A DNA stretch of 64,000 nucleotides from Siphlonurus alternatus (GCA_949825025.1 OX463778.1:14842171-14906170); one strand, 5' to 3'; positions 44,656-57,920 are shown, counted from the stretch's first letter. Made by a program: numbers and translations. The notes: generated by a model from the sequence alone, not told the origin.

Positions 44656-47600
44656 TATATATGACAGTTCAGGGCCAAAAGGCGGGGGAGTAAAGAGGGG
44701 GGACACGTGCATGCAGACGGCTAAGTTCTTCTTTGGTGTATGAGATGTGGAATATTAGCCGCACTTACATGTAATTCAGGGGAAATCTTTGGTAATTCAG
44801 TTGATTATAACCAGATATAGTTATTATAAATATAGAGGAAATGTGATGTTAATGGGACAAAGGTTTTGCATATTTTTTTATTTTTTTGTTTGTACTTTTG
44901 TTGGTTGCATAAAACATCCATTAATATAATAAAATGTTCACATCATGTTAGTCATTTAGTTAATTATTAATATATTTACAAAATGTGTATTCAAAATATA
45001 AAAAATACAAATTAAAAATTTAATAATAAATACAAAACTTGCAGAAAATATTGAAAAAAAAAAAAAAAATCCTTTTAAATTGAAACAAAAACTGTAATAA
45101 ACAAGGAAGTCTTTGGTAATATATTTATTCAGACAATTCTTTTTCTGACATTTTATGACTTTTAAACTCTTTGATTGAATAAAACTCCTAAGCAATTATA
45201 GTTCATTTTTCAATATAGATTTAATAACTTATTATTTAAATTATTTTATTATCTTTTTCAAACATCCTGGCAGAAAATCATAAATTTTAGCATTTTTTTA
45301 CATATCAGAATTTGTTGTAATGTTGAAAATGACATAAAAGTCTATAATCAGTAAGTAATTTGTACAACAAATTTTCTTTTAATTTAAATTGACTAGATAA
45401 AGAAAACTACGAAACTGCATCCAGAATTCATGTTTGTTTTATTTACGACAATAATTAAAATAAATACATTTGTTTGCCCAAGAAAATTATCAACGACATT
45501 AAAGCCTTTTTTATACAGTGAAAGTTTTTATAATTTTATATGACATGCGTAGCCATATTAATATACTTCTTTAAAATTATGTTAAAATTAAAATATAAAA
45601 CACAAAGAAAAATTACTTAATCATAATATTCAGGTCAATAAAATTAATAATAAATTCAAAAAATTTAATATTCTTATAAAGTCTGAGTCACCTTACAAGA
45701 CGACACTTTACCATAATGATTCGTATGATGACATCACCCCTTGTCACCTGAAATACGGTATATACTGATGCAGTATTAGTCGTTTCCGCTGTGTGTACGT
45801 GCCACGCCCACCTCTAGCTCTCAGGCGTTGTGAGTATACAAAGCATTTCTTCGCTCGATGAAGGTTTTAAATCTGATAAAAACTTTGGTATAAAATGAAG
45901 GAATATTTTTGTCCGTATATCTTTGACGTCACCAAATCCTTTTGAAAGTTTCCGCTGGCAATATTCAAATGCTTCACACCAACTTGAATAAGTTAATAGC
46001 TTTCACGAATTGAGTTTTTTTTTTTATCTAACAAAGCAAATCTCTATATAGCGTTTTATTTTCTTATAATGTTACTAAATATATTTTTTAACAGAGTGGT
46101 TTGAAGTGTGTATATTTTTTTCCTATCATATCGTGCGATATTTTGACGTAAAATTAGCATTTCAAATGTTGTGCTACAAATTGAAATGTATTATTTATAT
46201 AGTAAGGAAATGTTTTATAGATTTAAGGATAGAGATACTATAGTAAATAAAAAAAAAATGTGACACGTGTGAGTATTAAAGGTGGGGACAATAACATTGT
46301 CAAGGTAGCAAATTTAGTTGCAAATAATTAGCAACTTTTTAAAGTAAAATTTTAAATATTCATCAGGGTCGTCTCATAACCATTAGGATTTAGCCATAAT
46401 TGTGACACAGGTCTTAATATGGTCAAGCTGACCCTGAGTATATATAATTAGAAAATGAAACAAAAATATTTAAAGTATTGTATTATTTCATAATATTTAA
46501 AGGGCATGAAAATATTTAGTATAAAATAAGCATTCACATTTGCACTCAATTTGTTGATATGCAGACAAAAGTGTGATGAATATAATTATATTAAAACATA
46601 AAATTATCATAAATTTAATGCAGTATATTTTTAAAACAAGAAAAGGATTAGAATTATTTGCAGTATTCCATGAAACACAACAAATTTATATCATAAATTT
46701 TGTAACATTTTTCCAATTTTAGCAGAATTTTGGTTTAATGTCATATATATACCAATTAATGTTCTTAATGTTCCTTTAATAGCTATCATCAAATTTATAC
46801 GACAAGGACCCAACATTTATAAAGAATCCTCAATAGTTCATTATCTGTTTATCATTCGTTTTTGTTAAGTCAAACCCAGACAAATTACATTTTCTATTTT
46901 TTTTATAAGTGTAATAATTACTAAGTAAAGTCTCAGTACTTAAATTTCAAATAATGTTGCCGCCACTGCAAGTTAATGATCGCACCATTTACAAGTAATT
47001 AGTAAGCGCGAAACATTTGGTAACGAATTTGCTTGGAATATTATTTCTCAATGACGAGTATTCATTGAGTTAAGTTCTTATTAAAGGACTAGCTCTCCAA
47101 ACTCAAACTAATATGGCTAATGGATGGGTAAATATAATAAGCTGTACTGTAATGTATATAAAGACTTGAATATTTTTTATACAAGCAACTTCTTCTTGAA
47201 CACATGGCGAGAATCACGTACTTTATCTTATACGAGCTATAGATGAAATCTCAAAAGCAGCAGCATCTTTGGTCCAGATTACATACTTTCGTGCTTCTTA
47301 GGTGTGGCCGAGACTTACGGTATGATATATAAAAAAATATCTATTAGTCAGATTTCAAGTTTAGTTTTCTTTACAGCTTTTGCTTTGTCTCACATGATGG
47401 TTTATTTTTATACACATTCTAAATGAGTTCATCGTCCTTATTGACTGTATGTCTTGTCGGCATTTTTTTTAACTGTACTTAAAAAGAAACAGGCTATTTT
47501 TTATTTAAAAATTTTAATACAGTCGTGTTGGACATTAAATTTGTGAAATTGTGAGGAATGTTTTTATTATTTTTTGCACTCATGTAATGTAATGGAACAT

Positions 47601-48060
47601 AATAATTATGTGTATGCTATATACGTATATATTGTATAAAATCACAAAAAGTGTTGTCCATGCATGCATAGCTGCATATTATGCATTATTTCTGAAAATA
47701 ATATTATAAAAATATATCATTGAAGAGGTGCTTTAAAATTATGCATGATATTAATGAAAATTCTCAAATAAGAGTGTGGAAAATTTTAAAACTAAAATTT
47801 GGTGTCAAATTTCTGTGCTAAATTGGTAACTAAAAATTCTAGTCTAAAAGCTATGTATATAACTTATAGTAATTTAGAAGCTAGTCGTGTGAATACCCAG
47901 CTATATTATAATATCATAAAACAGTAAAACATGGACTAAAATTTTGGTTTCATATGTGAAGAATCTTAATCCCAGCACATTCTCCTGCATCTAATGTTCC
48001 TGCTCAAGTTCACACATAAATTTTTGATAAAGACCATACGTCTGACAGGTGGCCGCTGGA
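44656..48060. other. Long A+T-rich stretch, no gene seen
   Basis: Contains a G+C-richer patch at 45725-45860 and a CRE octamer at 45924-45931. A small inverted pair TCAGGGTC / GACCCTGA (46364-46436) may mark a tiny element. TTTAACAGAGTGGTTTGAAG near 46088-46107 is also present inside MITE copy A. The minus frame 44956-45195 is low-complexity. Confidence 0.6.
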
Positions 48061-48255
48061 ATTGAGGGAAATCGATAAAAACAAACAAAATAATAGTGTC
48101 TTGGTTCGAGGTCAACCGCAATTTCGAGAATTTATTGCAGAAGAAAAACGCAAAAACTGTTATAAAATTACAAAATCGTGCAAATTTTTTAAAAAAACAA
48201 AACATCCAGAAAATTTTAATGCGAAATATTTAATAAAAAGACATCTGTTATAATT
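48061..48255 (+). other. Unassigned 63-codon open frame
   Basis: Read from 48062 (TTG start) the frame is lysine-rich; upstream codons add RWPLEL before REIDKNKQNN. A 79-codon frame overlaps on the minus strand. No family recognised; the Lys/Asn richness follows from A+T bias. Confidence 0.12.
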
Positions 48256-48538
48256 ATTTTGATACATGTATTTAGAAATTTTTACAAAATATGAAAAAAA
48301 TCTTTGTAAAAAAAGGTTTTATTTTATTTATTTCAGGTATAAAACTTGCTAGATAATTGTACCAGTTCACACAGATTTTGTTTGAAATTTAAACATCATG
48401 ATATAAAATCTGAGATTGACATTTTTATTATTATTTTTTTTTAAGGCAATGACGTTATTCCTTGAACATAATACTCTTCTTACAAAGAAAGGAAATCGAC
48501 ACATTTGGCGAAGACATAAAAATCGTATTCAATTTTCT
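48256..48538. other. A+T-rich stretch, no gene seen
   Basis: No structure noticed. Confidence 0.6.
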
Positions 48539-48549
48539 TTAGTTTAATC

Positions 48550-48695
48550 TTCTGTCACGTCTGCGAGCGTTGAGGTCTCTGACGGGCGGGGGGCAGTCGA
48601 GCGAGGCGAGGGAGGGGGGGGGGGGGAGGGGGTCTGTCTGGACCACAGCATCGACCCGTGCCGCGCGGACACACGCCGCCGCGGAGAGTGACACT
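48550..48695. promoter_or_regulatory. CpG island with long G tract
   Basis: The most CpG-dense segment of the window (GTGCCGCGCGGACACACGCC, then GCCGCGG). A purine-rich GAGGGAGGGGGG tract (48608-48631) has G-quadruplex potential. It resembles an unmethylated promoter island, but no exon or TATA/Inr arrangement was identified nearby. Confidence 0.3.
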
Positions 48696-48938
48696 CAAAC
48701 CTTTGATTTACGTCGATTGTAATATTATATCATTCTTTATGTATATCACATGATTTACCCTTCTAGACAGATAACGTTATTTCTGTCTGATTTGATTGAG
48801 CTACAATTCCAAGTAAAAAATAAATGTAATTTTGGAACATTGGTGAGGTAAAAAGAGCATCAAGCTAGTTCAAGTTCACCAAACCTAGAACAACTCCAAC
48901 AAAAAGAGTATTCAGACGTTCATGTTGTCCCGAGAGTA
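48696..48938. other. A+T-rich stretch, no gene seen
   Basis: No structure noticed. Confidence 0.6.
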
Positions 48939-49056
48939 CAGTCGTCACCCCGGAAAATTTCCTTTTGCAGTCTTGTTAATCACCATTCTCCGTAAGACAC
49001 ACGGAGAATGGTGATTAACAAGGCTGCAAGTGGGAAATTTTCCAAGGTGACGAGTG
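48939..49056. mobile_element. Palindromic MITE, CACTCGTC family, copy 2
   Basis: The ends are CAGTCGTCACC and GGTGACGAGTG, the inner arms TTAATCACCATTCTCCG and CGGAGAATGGTGATTAA. It is nearly a full hairpin of 118 bp with a tiny loop. It is preceded by TA; the right flank reads AA. Outer arms and GGAAAATTT are shared with 31530-31654. Confidence 0.9.
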
Positions 49057-50690
49057 AACATCTCTGGACAGAGCCTTAAACTTTCCTGTGGATAAAGTGT
49101 TAACTTTAGTACTATAATAATTATATATAATAGAAGTATAGTTATATAATTTAAAATTGTATTTCCAATGAGGTATAACCCGTGCAGATTATAAATTTTG
49201 TTTGCTTATTTGTTGTTTTCTTTGCTTGTTATTATATATAAATATGAGAGACTGGAAAAAAACCAAAAGAAAGGTGCATAAAATATTATATGAATGATTT
49301 TTCTCAATATCAACACTATTTGAACAACACAAACACGGTAAGCATCCTTAACGCGTTCAAAAAACATTAATTGCGTCAGTCTTTGAAATAGTATAAAAGT
49401 ATTTTTTTATAAGTCACTATATATCAATGAGAGTGGACTTTTAAATTGACTGCAACTTTGTATTTTCTGATTGATTTTTTTTAACCACTTTGATTTTCTT
49501 TAAATTATTTTAATTTGCTAACGCTCTACTTTATTACTAAGGACTTTACTAATCCCTTAGGACTTTTTTGTGTTTTTTTTTTTTTTACTTGGATTATAAT
49601 GAACAATCAACAATTGTTTTTGCTGACTTTATATAATAAATTGTTTGTCAACGTGATAATATACTCAATATCAGAGTACAAAATATATAGAAATGTGATT
49701 CCATCCTGCTGATTCTAAATTAAAAATATATTAATATCTGAAGATATTTATTTTAAAACATTAGTCAAATATAAAATCATTAATGAAAAATGAAGTTTTC
49801 TGTTTTATCAACAGTGAGGTTGCGACATATTTTTGAAGCTTTATTTTAACGTGTGGTGTTATACCTCGAGGTGACTGTTTTTCTTTGCTGCTGTGATATT
49901 CGGATTTTTATCTAGTCAGGCAGACGCTGCTGCATCGTAACGTTGATGAATTTGGACCCACCCGGTGCACCGCCCTCAACTAAGTGACTAACTCATCATC
50001 AGCCAAACATTCGACTTCAGTAATATTTTATGATTTTGATTTGCCATGATGTGTTAATAAGATTATTACAGTGATTTTTTATCATTGGATAACAAAGTTA
50101 GAAAAATAATTACAGGTATATTGGAGCAGAAATGGACGTAAGACCATTTGGTTGCTTGTAAGAAAATATCTTGAAATACAAAAGTATAATATATTATAGC
50201 AAAGGTATATTAACTTTTAATGTATTGTAGTAGCTTCTTCTCTACTTTCTATTTCCACAATACCTTAGCTATATAATAACTTTTAATGTTTTAAATAATG
50301 AACTATCAACTTTTATTTAATTTTGTTTTTCAATTTCCCTTTCTTTACTTAAAAAGTGTATAGTAAAATATTTTTTCATTGTAAACACAAATTTAATCAG
50401 TAAAGTCAGTAAAGTTGCAATATGGATTAAAACGTCACAAAATAAGGAAACAATACATTTATAAGCTGCTTACTGACCAAGACATTATGGTAATAAATTT
50501 ATATAAAAACAACTTTATAATCAACCTGGTCTCATAAAGTAAAACCATTATACGCCCATTTTTGTGTCGTTGAGGAGTACTTAAATTTTATTATATATTG
50601 AAGTTTTATAGTTTTTAAGAATGAAAATAGTTTATTTATTTATTTTTTTTTTTCACTGACAATAGTCTCATAAACCACCCATATTTGCAT
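49057..50690. other. A+T-rich stretch, no gene seen
   Basis: A small G+C-richer patch lies at 49910-49985. The frame 49515-49712 is low-complexity. Confidence 0.65.
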
Positions 50691-50900
50691 CCTGTAGTAA
50701 TATGTCGCTGTGTTGTTTTACCACGAAACCTCTCTGCTGCCAGAGTGCTGCACGCCTGGCTGCGTTTTACTGGCAAAGACGCGACGACCCCTCCCCCCTC
50801 CCCCCTGCCCGCCAGTGCATGTAGTAATGAAAAGTGGCGGCGAGGGCGGAGTGCCACGCCCAAGCTTGCAATTACCTGCCAGGTAATTAGAATGCACTGA
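50691..50900. promoter_or_regulatory. G+C-rich island ending in a 19-bp palindrome
   Basis: C-rich tract CCCCTCCCCCCTCCCCCCTG (50789-50808), then GTGGCGGCGAGGGCGGAGTG, then the perfect palindrome AATTACCTGCCAGGTAATT (50870-50888). The palindrome joins two convergent CAGGTA (Snail/ZEB-like) and TAATT (homeodomain-like) half-sites. Overlapping frames of 71-96 codons on both strands are shaped by the C-rich tract and are not called. Confidence 0.35.
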
Positions 50901-52375
50901 CGTTTTAACCCTTAAGTGTGTTACTTGATATTTTAAAATTTGGGAGAAATATTTAAAAAAAAAATATTTGATTTTTGAAGTTGCACTTTTGGGATCTTTA
51001 TACCTCAAATTATTATTTATTTAGAAATTTTTATATTAAATATGGCACAAAATACAATTAAGTCCACGTAGTAAATATTAGTAAATAGTAAATTAATATC
51101 ATATACAGTTATAGTTACCTAGAATTAACTTTATATTTTGTTAATATTAATAAAAATATATATATACAAAATCTGATTAAATACTCATTTAAATCGATTT
51201 AGATTGACGTTAATCAAGTTGGTTACTGAAAAATCTAGTAGTCTTTCATAAATCACTCGCATTATTTTTAAATCTATAATATCTATAATTCTATATTATA
51301 TAAAACGTGGAAAAAAAATGTACCACGGGCAAATAGAAAGTGGATATTGATTATTGATAGGTTCAATTTTGCTCATGAATGCATGTATAAAAATTTAATG
51401 TAAAAAGTCAGATTTGTATAGCAAAAAATATAGTTAATGTATTAGATATGTAGCATGAATATATTTTTATTTAAATTAGGTCACATGCAGTTTATTTATT
51501 CATATTTCATTTCTATAGTCTGTATGTATTTTACACACAAAAAAAAAAAAAAACACGATGCACATGTTTTTTTTATGTAATGTTTTTATTATATGCAGTG
51601 TTTTTAATGTTGACACAGTACGATGTTTACTTGCATCATTGCTGCAGTTTACCATATGTTATCATATGAAGCCATGATATGATACTTGCAAATTTATAAA
51701 ATATCGTAATGTTATATCAAACAATATGGTACATAAACAGATTAATTTGCCAGATTCTACGTGTTTAGATTCGTAAACAAAACTGTGTAATTTCTTAATA
51801 CTCGTTCGAGATCACGATTTTTCAAATAATACGTCATATTGTCGTGTGACGTGACTCGTCAGGGCACGTTCTTATCGTCATGACGTGGAAAAAGACTCAA
51901 GTCTATTTTTTTAATCAAATAAAAGAAGACAGAAATGTTTAATATAATTATTTATTTTAATGTCATAAAATTAAGCAGAGAAACAATCAAGAAATTTGAG
52001 ATGCTTAAAAAAAAATATTAAATCATAATATTTTTTATATTAATAAGTCATTGACATTTACTTGTCATGCATGATTATGTATTTAAAATCTTATAGCATG
52101 TTTTTATTTTATCACGGATCATTTAGTTCAGAAATAACTTAAACCTAAATAAAATCAAGGCTATTTTAGGTATTAGTTGGCAAATTTTGAACGATTATAA
52201 CTAAATTCCAGCTATAATTTCCCAACTCTCTATATAGTCAATGATCGATGAGTTATGTTGTATTAAAATTATATTTAAAAAAACATGTTATTAAAATAAA
52301 GTTCTATATATAATCTGGATTATTCTACAAAGATCCCGTTATATTTAATATTTTATCCTTTTAGCTGTTAGAAAG
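50901..52375. other. A+T-rich stretch, no gene seen
   Basis: No structure noticed. Confidence 0.65.
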
Positions 52376-52880
52376 TGTATTTGTAGCAGCGGCAGATCGG
52401 CAGGGGTCCTCGTGGGACATGTAACTGCTCCTCGCGGTGGGAGGAGAATCATCATCAGGAAGGAGGGAGGTTGTTATAGTCTCTAGAGATGTCGGTGACA
52501 CTCGGGGATAAGACATGCAAAGGCACCGATCTAGTGTGAGGCTCGTAAGAATAACGTGTCAGCAGAATATTGACGGTCTATCATTTCTACTTCACTAGTA
52601 TCCATGTCACTGAAACGTTCATCAGTCATGACAATGCTAGATTTTGTAAAAGTGAATTTTACTATAATATCATGGCTAACAATGAGGAATCATCTAAAAA
52701 TATGTTTTTAACAACAAAGCCTTTGTTCCTCTTGGTCGGTCCAGATTTTTCCCTCCAAAATCAATCCCTTTTGCAAATAAGTGCATTCAAACAAAAAAAC
52801 AACAACGCATTGTATTTTATGGGTATTATCTTCAGTGCTGTATATTCTTATGTCAGTGCATTTTTCATATACTAAAAATT
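52376..52880. other. Unassigned G+C-richer patch followed by a 101-codon frame
   Basis: 52376-52560 is balanced in composition without a frame. The frame 52570-52875 (+) follows, with a mixed N-terminal part and a hydrophobic end (YFMGIIFSAVYSYVSAFFIY) that could span a membrane. The product is not recognised and the frame is A+T-rich. Confidence 0.2.
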
Positions 52881-53754
52881 TCTAAAAAGCTCATATCTTT
52901 CAGTCAACTCATTGATTTAATAATATGATTTTTCCTTGAGTGAACCCACGGTATAAAGACCTTTTAGTCTTCCTCACTTCTCTTTTCCGACGAACATACT
53001 ATATTTATAGCCCCTAACAACTAGCTCGTAAGGTGCCCCTGCAAATCTGGATGTTATGCAACCTCTTTTGTCCCTAGATAGTAGGAGCAACACCTGCTGA
53101 CGTGGCCACACCTACTCTTGATCTAGGCATTATATGCAAATTTCACACCTTAAATATAACATTAGTATACATTTTTTATTTTAAACTAGGTAAAAATTTA
53201 AATAATTTAACAATACAATATAATTTGCTTATTTGGTCATAACGGTAATCTAAATTCAATGTTTCTCTTTTTTCATTTCTTTATTATAAAGTGTCAAAAT
53301 AAAGGTGGGTTGTGTTTGAATTATTGTGTCACGAGTTTGTTTTTGACTTGATACCATCCAGTAGCTTACGTTTTATGGTACATATCGACGTGTTACAAAT
53401 CTATAAAGTGGCTCAATCTTTATATTATGCTAGTCCGTCTCCAGAACCCATCTGCTGGAGATTCTATGTTTTGATAAAATAAATTGGGGACCCGTGAATC
53501 TTCCGTAGCTATTTTAATCTGTTGGCTCTAAATTAGCACTGTGACCTCATATTATAATAGAATTAGTGCCCTGTTAAGAAATCACAACTCTTTTCTGAAT
53601 TATTAATTGCTCCATACCCATATTGCATGATGATTTTTTTTTATGCGAACAAATGCATTTTAAAGTTTTTTTTTACAATACAAGTTAGTCTCCTTACTCT
53701 TCTCAATACATATAAAAAAATAATCATGTATTTTGGTTCTTCGTTGCTGTGATA
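52881..53754. other. A+T-rich stretch, no gene seen
   Basis: No structure noticed. Confidence 0.6.
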
Positions 53755-53965
53755 CATTCAAATTAATTTGAAATTCCTTCCGTAAGTAGCCGTTTTATAT
53801 TTCAGTTTTGAAGCTTTAGTTTTGAACTAAAGATTTGTAACAAAAATCAAAAGCCCTTGCTGTACTATAATAGCTGTGGGTGAAATTTCAAAACTGAATG
53901 AAATATATGAAAATCTCGTACTTCCGGATATATCCGAAGCTGGAATATCAAGAAAATTCGACCCT
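53755..53965. mobile_element. Tc1/mariner-type MITE, copy C of the 25.6-kb family
   Basis: CATTCAAATTAATTTGAAAT then TTCCTTCCGTAAGTAGCCG at the left match copy A. The right end has ACTTCCGG (53920-53927), GGAATATCAAGAAAATTCGA and ends CCCTG. The left flank is TA; the right flank is AA. Confidence 0.8.
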
Positions 53966-54180
53966 GAAAGGGGGGGGGGGATACATAGTCTGTGGAGGTG
54001 GGTCCACCTTTCTCCTACCCACGTCTTATGGTCAAATTTCCCCCAAAACTGAAGAAATCCATCCGAATTTTTGTTCCTCACGGTCATGACGTAGAGAGTT
54101 CGGTGGAGTTTCATGACCGGCACCGACCGCGCCCCATGACGTCATCGCTTTCCTCCGCCGACACTAAGCCCGTGTAGACT
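53966..54180. other. Unassigned G+C-richer patch
   Basis: Contains a CRE octamer (54137-54144). Overlapping short frames on both strands (61-98 codons) are not recognised; the minus one runs into MITE copy C. Confidence 0.4.
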
Positions 54181-56452
54181 AATGTCGTCCATACATAGAT
54201 CTTATCTCAGTAACACTTTTTTTTTACTATCACATAGAGGACCAAGGTATATACAGTAATCCTTCTCGTATGCTTAAATTTCCTCAAGCATGCTATATAA
54301 GCGTTGACGCAATACATTGTAAATATACAGTCATGATCAAGTGGCATTTTCATCACATTTTTATTATTATTGAAAAGCACGTGCTTTTTTTATTACATAT
54401 ATATATTTTTTTAATATTACGATGCATGTTTACTGATGCTTCGTATATTAATCTTTATAATTTTTGTCTGATACTCTAGATACTCGCTGTCTTTTATTGT
54501 GAAATTTTTGTTATTGTTATTTGAAGCCATGACAACGACTCCAACACTCAATTCTGTTGTCAACAATTGTGTAGAAATAACAAACTGTTAAATTTTTTTA
54601 AAAATATTAAAAGGTTTTTATTATCAATTGATTCATCTTAAATAAATTTGAATAATATATATTTTTTTAATGCTCCCGTAGGCTTTTTATATTAATATGC
54701 TTGATGACATGCATATGTTTTGATGCAATACTAAACAATTCCGTTATAATATGATGAATAGTTTGTAAATGGAATATATGGATCTAAGCTTTAGATAAAT
54801 ATATAGTAAACATATGCACATGTTAGTCATTTTATATTAATGTTATAATATAATAAAATATAGTAAAATAATTGGTTAATAAAGTATTTTAAATTTAGCA
54901 TAAGTATACCTTTTAATAACAAATAAACACAAACTTTATATAACGTTATTCTATTTTTTTTTACCAAAAAAATAATAATTTTTGTTTCCATAAAAGGTCA
55001 AAGAAATTTTTTAAGTTAAATTTGTTCAAGTGGAATTCGTGAGGCTATAACTACAACCGGTTTTTTTTATAAGACTTTAAGACTCGATTATTTAGCAGAA
55101 AAAAAAGGCATCATCTATAATAATCATGATGTTGCTTATAATATTATATATATACAAAGATTTTTGTTTCTATAATATAAAATATTCAAGGTTCATCATC
55201 AGAAACTTATTACCATTAACACATTATATACACAGCAAAAGAGAAGTGAGCAATTCTTCAATGTTTATTACTTTTAATGTTATGGCATTCCCAAGAGTGT
55301 TAAAGGAATCTATAATAATAATAATAATAATATATTGAGCTATTAATATTTAATTACTTTAATTTGACGAGTAAGCATGATTAGTTACACCGATATAAAA
55401 TATAGGATATAGCTTGGAAAGTTCATTTATGACCCACTTTTTAAATAGCAAAAATTATATATAACGTCTATTATATTTTATTTATATTATATGAAAAGAG
55501 ATACCGACATTTAATATAAAAAAAAATGTAATATAAATCTATTTTATTCTACAAGTAATATTTTAATTTATTATTACATGCTTTTGACTGGCATATAATG
55601 CAAAAGAAGGTCCAATAAAACCAGATATACTTTTTTTTATTATTATTTAACGTTATAGTATGCTATTTAATATACCTCCATAAATAACGACATATCCAAA
55701 TATAGTTAGTAATTAATTTTTTTTAAATGATATTGATTGCTATAATATATTTTATATTGACTACTAATATCCCTTGAAAGGTTTCAAATTGCATGAATAT
55801 TAAATATACTATTACATATATATGATATAAATTTATATTACAAGTTATAATTATAATATGAATATTTATATAAATAATTGTTATATCCTATAATTTTGCA
55901 GTAAATAATAATACAAAGTATAATGTCACGTATATATAAAGGTTTAAATTTCATTAATATAATTAAGATGGTGACCAAACATGTTTTCTAACTACTTCGT
56001 ATACACATTATGATGTTTTGTAATGACTTAAATTGCTTACTTATATGATGATAATGGTGTGCTTGATTCGCAACAAACTTCTTTCTGAACATTTATGGAT
56101 CCAAGGTGACGATTGTAATGTCTCATCAATTTTCCTATTATTTTTTAATGTCATAAATAAAAAATAAGCTTCAAAATCAAATATCACATGCAAATTAAGA
56201 ATTTTATAATTTAATAATTTGTAGGGATACAACGAGCTTTTAACCAATAGTTCAGTTTCATTCTTATTTTAATTGATAAAATGACATTTTACATACTTTT
56301 ATTGGCACTTAAACTATTTGGATCTGAAGGACCTTTTTCTCATTACTCCCAATGTTCCTAATTATGCCTTTATTTTTTATTACTAACGTTATGTCAATAT
56401 ATAGTTAGATTTTGTTGTATTTTGTACAATTATGGAAATAAAATATCTTAAT
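54181..56452. other. Long A+T-rich stretch, no gene seen
   Basis: Short TAA repeats at 55311-55331. Frames at 54270-54479, 55126-55338 and 56041-56247 are low-complexity. Confidence 0.7.

Positions 56453-56483
<31 letters not shown>
56453..56483. repeat. (CT)n microsatellite
   Basis: CT units with a single TTT interruption. Confidence 0.95.
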
Positions 56484-57799
56484 TAGTTATTCTAAAAGAA
56501 CGTGCCCTAAGACTCATATAACACAGAAAACACATAATAATATGAAATTCTTAAGTACTAGAGAGGGTGACAGAAAAGATGTACGATTTTCTTCTTTTTT
56601 TTTCTAAGTCTATTTTACTCAAATTGACATAATAGTTTCCGTTAAGTGGGACTTCTATTCTTCTTTTTTTTATATAATAAAAAAAAAGAATAAAGTTAAA
56701 GGGAAATAGATCCTAAATCGTTCTATTTTTTACTGATCAAGTGAGAGTTTCTCTATGCTACACAGAAGGGGAACAATAAATATGGTAAAGTGGAGACATC
56801 CATCTCTTACCATCGACAAATAGATCGTGTTGAAGGGAGAGATTTTTTTTGTGTTAAAATATTCTTCTTATTTCCCCCAAAATTGTAAAGTTCAAGTGCA
56901 AAGATATGTGTGCTCTATTGAACACACAGGCCCGACTTTTTACTATATATTTTTTATACACAATAAAAAAAGTGGTTTCTGTTGAGTCTATAAGGCGTTA
57001 TTAGTACCTTATGGGTCATTGCAAGGTCGTAACCCATCGTGTGAATATTTTCACGTGTCACTGAACTGATTTTTTTTAAAAAAGTGCACTCATTTTTTTT
57101 ATTGTATATCCTCAATAAATCTTATTACAACATAAAGTTATTATATCAAGTGACACCTTTTTTTGTTGATCATTATAAAATGAAATTTTGCAACACTGTT
57201 ATTGTTAACTTACATTTTTTATGTAAATATAATGCAATGAGGTGTATACGCATGTATAATATCCATATAAAAAATGTATACATGAAAAGGAAGCAAGTAT
57301 GATAGTAATGATATTAAAGCATGGTTCATTAATTACGATAGTATATATTTTTTTTTACATGCAGCTGCCTATCTGTGTAATATGCTTACATCATGTTACA
57401 TACACATTTTTTTATATATAATATTATAACCTGGTTTTAGCTTTAGGGCTTGGAATAAAAGCAATTATTAATCAATCAGCGTTTCATATATATTGAGTCT
57501 ATAATAATATGCGGTAGTAGAATATTCCATATTAAAATTATATTATATAGAAAGCATGCTACTTGTCATTGATGGTAATAACAATAACATTATGTGTATA
57601 AAATGCGACTATATAAGTTATATGGTGCGGGTGGGAAGTCGTGATGGCCCACATTCATATGATGTGTACGTGAGTAGACGCACAAAGTAACGTATACCAC
57701 ATAAGGCATGGCTTGCATGCTTCAATATTATAGTAAAATGTGTACTTATGAGGTTCAATGAGAGGTTTAAAATTCAATAAGAGTATGTATGAAAATCAA
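56484..57799. other. A+T-rich stretch, no gene seen
   Basis: No structure noticed. The frame 57084-57302 is unassigned. Confidence 0.65.
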
Positions 57800-57801
57800 T
57801 A

Positions 57802-57920
57802 GGTCTGTAAATCCTGCCTATTAGTGTACACTTTCTGCACCCAATCGACCTTATGCATGTGGACATAAGGTCGATTGGGTGCAGAAAGTGTACACCGGGC
57901 AATGCTTATATGAACAGACC
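57802..57920. mobile_element. Small palindromic element with a perfect 32-bp stem
   Basis: The outer ends GGTCTGT (57802) and ACAGACC (57920) are flanked by TA on both sides, fitting a TA-inserting MITE. Inside, 57824-57855 and 57864-57895 are perfect complements of 32 bases around an 8-base loop (CATGTGGA). If transcribed, it would give a precursor-microRNA-sized hairpin. The imperfect zone between tips and stem contains TGCC/GGGC. Confidence 0.8.

Noticed and set aside
46364..46436. Tiny element with TCAGGGTC/GACCCTGA ends
   Set aside because: Eight-base complementary ends 70 bp apart without a shared interior or duplication are too weak to call.
50636..51008. Frames of 71-96 codons rich in Pro/Gly
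   Set aside because: They overlap on both strands over a C-rich tract, with no recognisable family.
57824..57895. Bacterial-type intrinsic terminator
   Set aside because: The context is eukaryotic, and the hairpin is far longer than a terminator stem and is flanked by TA-bounded element ends.
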